From Candidatus Sulfotelmatobacter sp. (GTDB lineage: Bacteria; Acidobacteriota; Terriglobia; Terriglobales; Acidobacteriaceae), in the NCBI GenBank assembly GCA_030037575.1, contig JASHRB010000048.1, positions 1 through 5,803 of the forward strand: a stretch of 5,803 bases of DNA, in the 5' to 3' direction. Of this stretch, positions 5,311-5,803 are shown piece after piece. The stretch's first letter is position 1, and each line of letters opens with the position of its first letter. The position numbers and the translations under genes are program-made. The notes under the pieces are model-generated. The model did no database searches and was not told the origin of the DNA. It saw only the letters and a list, made by a program, of their open reading frames with translations.

Positions 5311-5803
5311 ATGTCGATCCCGAAAACGTTGCAAGAAGCTATCGTTTACTTCTCCGATTCTGACCGCTGCTTTGACTATGCGAAAAAACTGCGCTGGCCT
5401 GATGGCAACGTAGTCTGTCCACGATGCGGCGCTGCGAAGAATTCTTTCATCAAAACGCGCAAGCTGTGGTTCTGCTATGCCTGCAAGAAGCAATTCACGA
5501 TCAAAGTAAAAACGATCATGGAAGATTCCCCTGTCACGCTGGACAAGTGGATGACGGCGTTTTGGCTCTTGGCGAATGCGAAGAACGGTATCAGTTCGCA
5601 TGAGGTAGGCCGCGCTCTCGGAGTCACGCAAACGACCGCATGGTTCATGCTGCAACGCATCCGTCTGGTTATGCAAGACAGTTTTTTCGGCTCGAAACTC
5701 GGCGGGGATGAAGGCGCTGAGGTTGAGGTAGACGAAACCTTCATCGGCGGAAAAGCGCGAAACATGCATGTCTCCGAGCGCAAGCGCCGCATCACTGGTA
5801 CAG
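5311..5803 (+). CDS. IS1595-family transposase, N-terminal part (cut by window end)
   Basis: This DDE-type transposase catalyses cut-and-paste or copy-type movement of the IS by acting on the terminal repeats. The 164 residues visible from ATG 5311 show the family layout. An N-terminal zinc ribbon has CPRCG (C36, C39) and CYACKK (C55, C58). A helix-turn-helix-like segment follows, with LDKWMTAFWLLANAKNGISSHEVGRALGVTQTTAWFMLQRI at about 77-117. The start of the ISXO2-like catalytic domain is EVDETFIGGK, where D141 is the first acidic catalytic residue. Intact members are about 280-330 residues, so the remaining catalytic residues lie beyond the window. An in-frame ATG at 5293 (MDGTNAM...) is an alternative start, with TGA at 5278-5280 closing the frame above it. 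Neither start has a strong ribosome binding site. No frameshift is visible, so the gene may be active. Confidence 0.93.
   Translation, partial: MSIPKTLQEAIVYFSDSDRCFDYAKKLRWPDGNVVCPRCGAAKNSFIKTRKLWFCYACKKQFTIKVKTIMEDSPVTLDKWMTAFWLLANAKNGISSHEVGRALGVTQTTAWFMLQRIRLVMQDSFFGSKLGGDEGAEVEVDETFIGGKARNMHVSERKRRITGT

Larger units (their letters stand above)
5244..5803 (+). mobile_element. IS1595-family (ISXO2-like) insertion sequence, left part; right end outside window
   Basis: The element is identified by its transposase gene. The left end is placed at GGGCTTTAAACTAGTTGACA beginning at 5244, because elements of this family usually start with GGG or GGC and the transposase promoter lies directly behind the terminal repeat. 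The family makes 8-bp target duplications, so the predicted left copy is TCATCATT (5236-5243). The right end is not in the window, so neither the repeat nor the duplication can be confirmed. The element sits downstream of decayed minus-strand genes, in opposite orientation. Confidence 0.75.

Noticed and set aside
4908..5312. 134-codon minus-strand frame as a complete gene
   Set aside because: Its ATG lies inside the IS transposase gene and only its second half resembles a protein (PD40 blades); it is a remnant read through into the IS.
5254..5769. Minus-strand frames opposite the transposase
   Set aside because: They are antisense shadows of a clear IS1595 transposase with zinc ribbon and DDE-domain motifs on the plus strand.
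1..5803. CRISPR array, tRNA, rRNA, toxin-antitoxin or defence genes
   Set aside because: No regularly spaced repeats, cloverleaf or rRNA-like sequence, or defence-associated protein motifs were seen on either strand.

Overview
The window looks like an accessory, partly decayed stretch of a soil-type bacterial chromosome. One intact three-gene module sits between remnants of at least four other genes, and an insertion sequence enters at the right edge. The remnants include a WD40-like (PD40) beta-propeller piece resembling those in acidobacterial Ser/Thr kinases and TolB-like proteins, a CocE/NonD hydrolase piece and an OafA-type acyltransferase piece. Together these suggest Acidobacteriota or a similar soil bacterium. 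This is an inference from gene content, not from a marker gene.

Layout, left to right. Positions 1-338 (+) hold a lipocalin-like gene broken by two frameshifts and one nonsense codon. Positions 557-1192 (+) hold the C-terminal jelly-roll domain of a CocE/NonD-family hydrolase whose catalytic domain is missing. An open frame from 227 to 1192 runs through both remnants but is a chance chimera. Positions 1193-2191 contain no gene I can recognise, only a good sigma70-like promoter at 1666-1694 with operator-like repeats beside it. Positions 2192-3234 (-) carry two intact genes in a probable operon: a DinB-family four-helix protein first, then a conserved beta-barrel-like protein of unknown function. 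Divergent from them, at 3354-4274 (+), is an intact AraC-family regulator with a TTG start. Positions 4275-4578 show nothing recognisable. Positions 4579-5081 (-) hold an acyltransferase-3 remnant with a frameshift, joined to a fragment of a PD40 beta-propeller. From 5244 to the window end is the left end of an IS1595-family (ISXO2-like) element with its transposase gene, cut by the window edge.

How the genes may work together: the AraC regulator and the divergent DinB plus beta-barrel pair form the classic arrangement of a regulator controlling the neighbouring operon. AraC-type cupin regulators usually sense a small molecule, and DinB-family proteins are often metal-dependent thiol transferases. 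A small-molecule or redox/detoxification response is therefore plausible but unproven. Everything around the module is in decay, and the IS at the right suggests repeated rearrangement here. I did not find a CRISPR array, tRNA, rRNA or an obviously new defence-type system.
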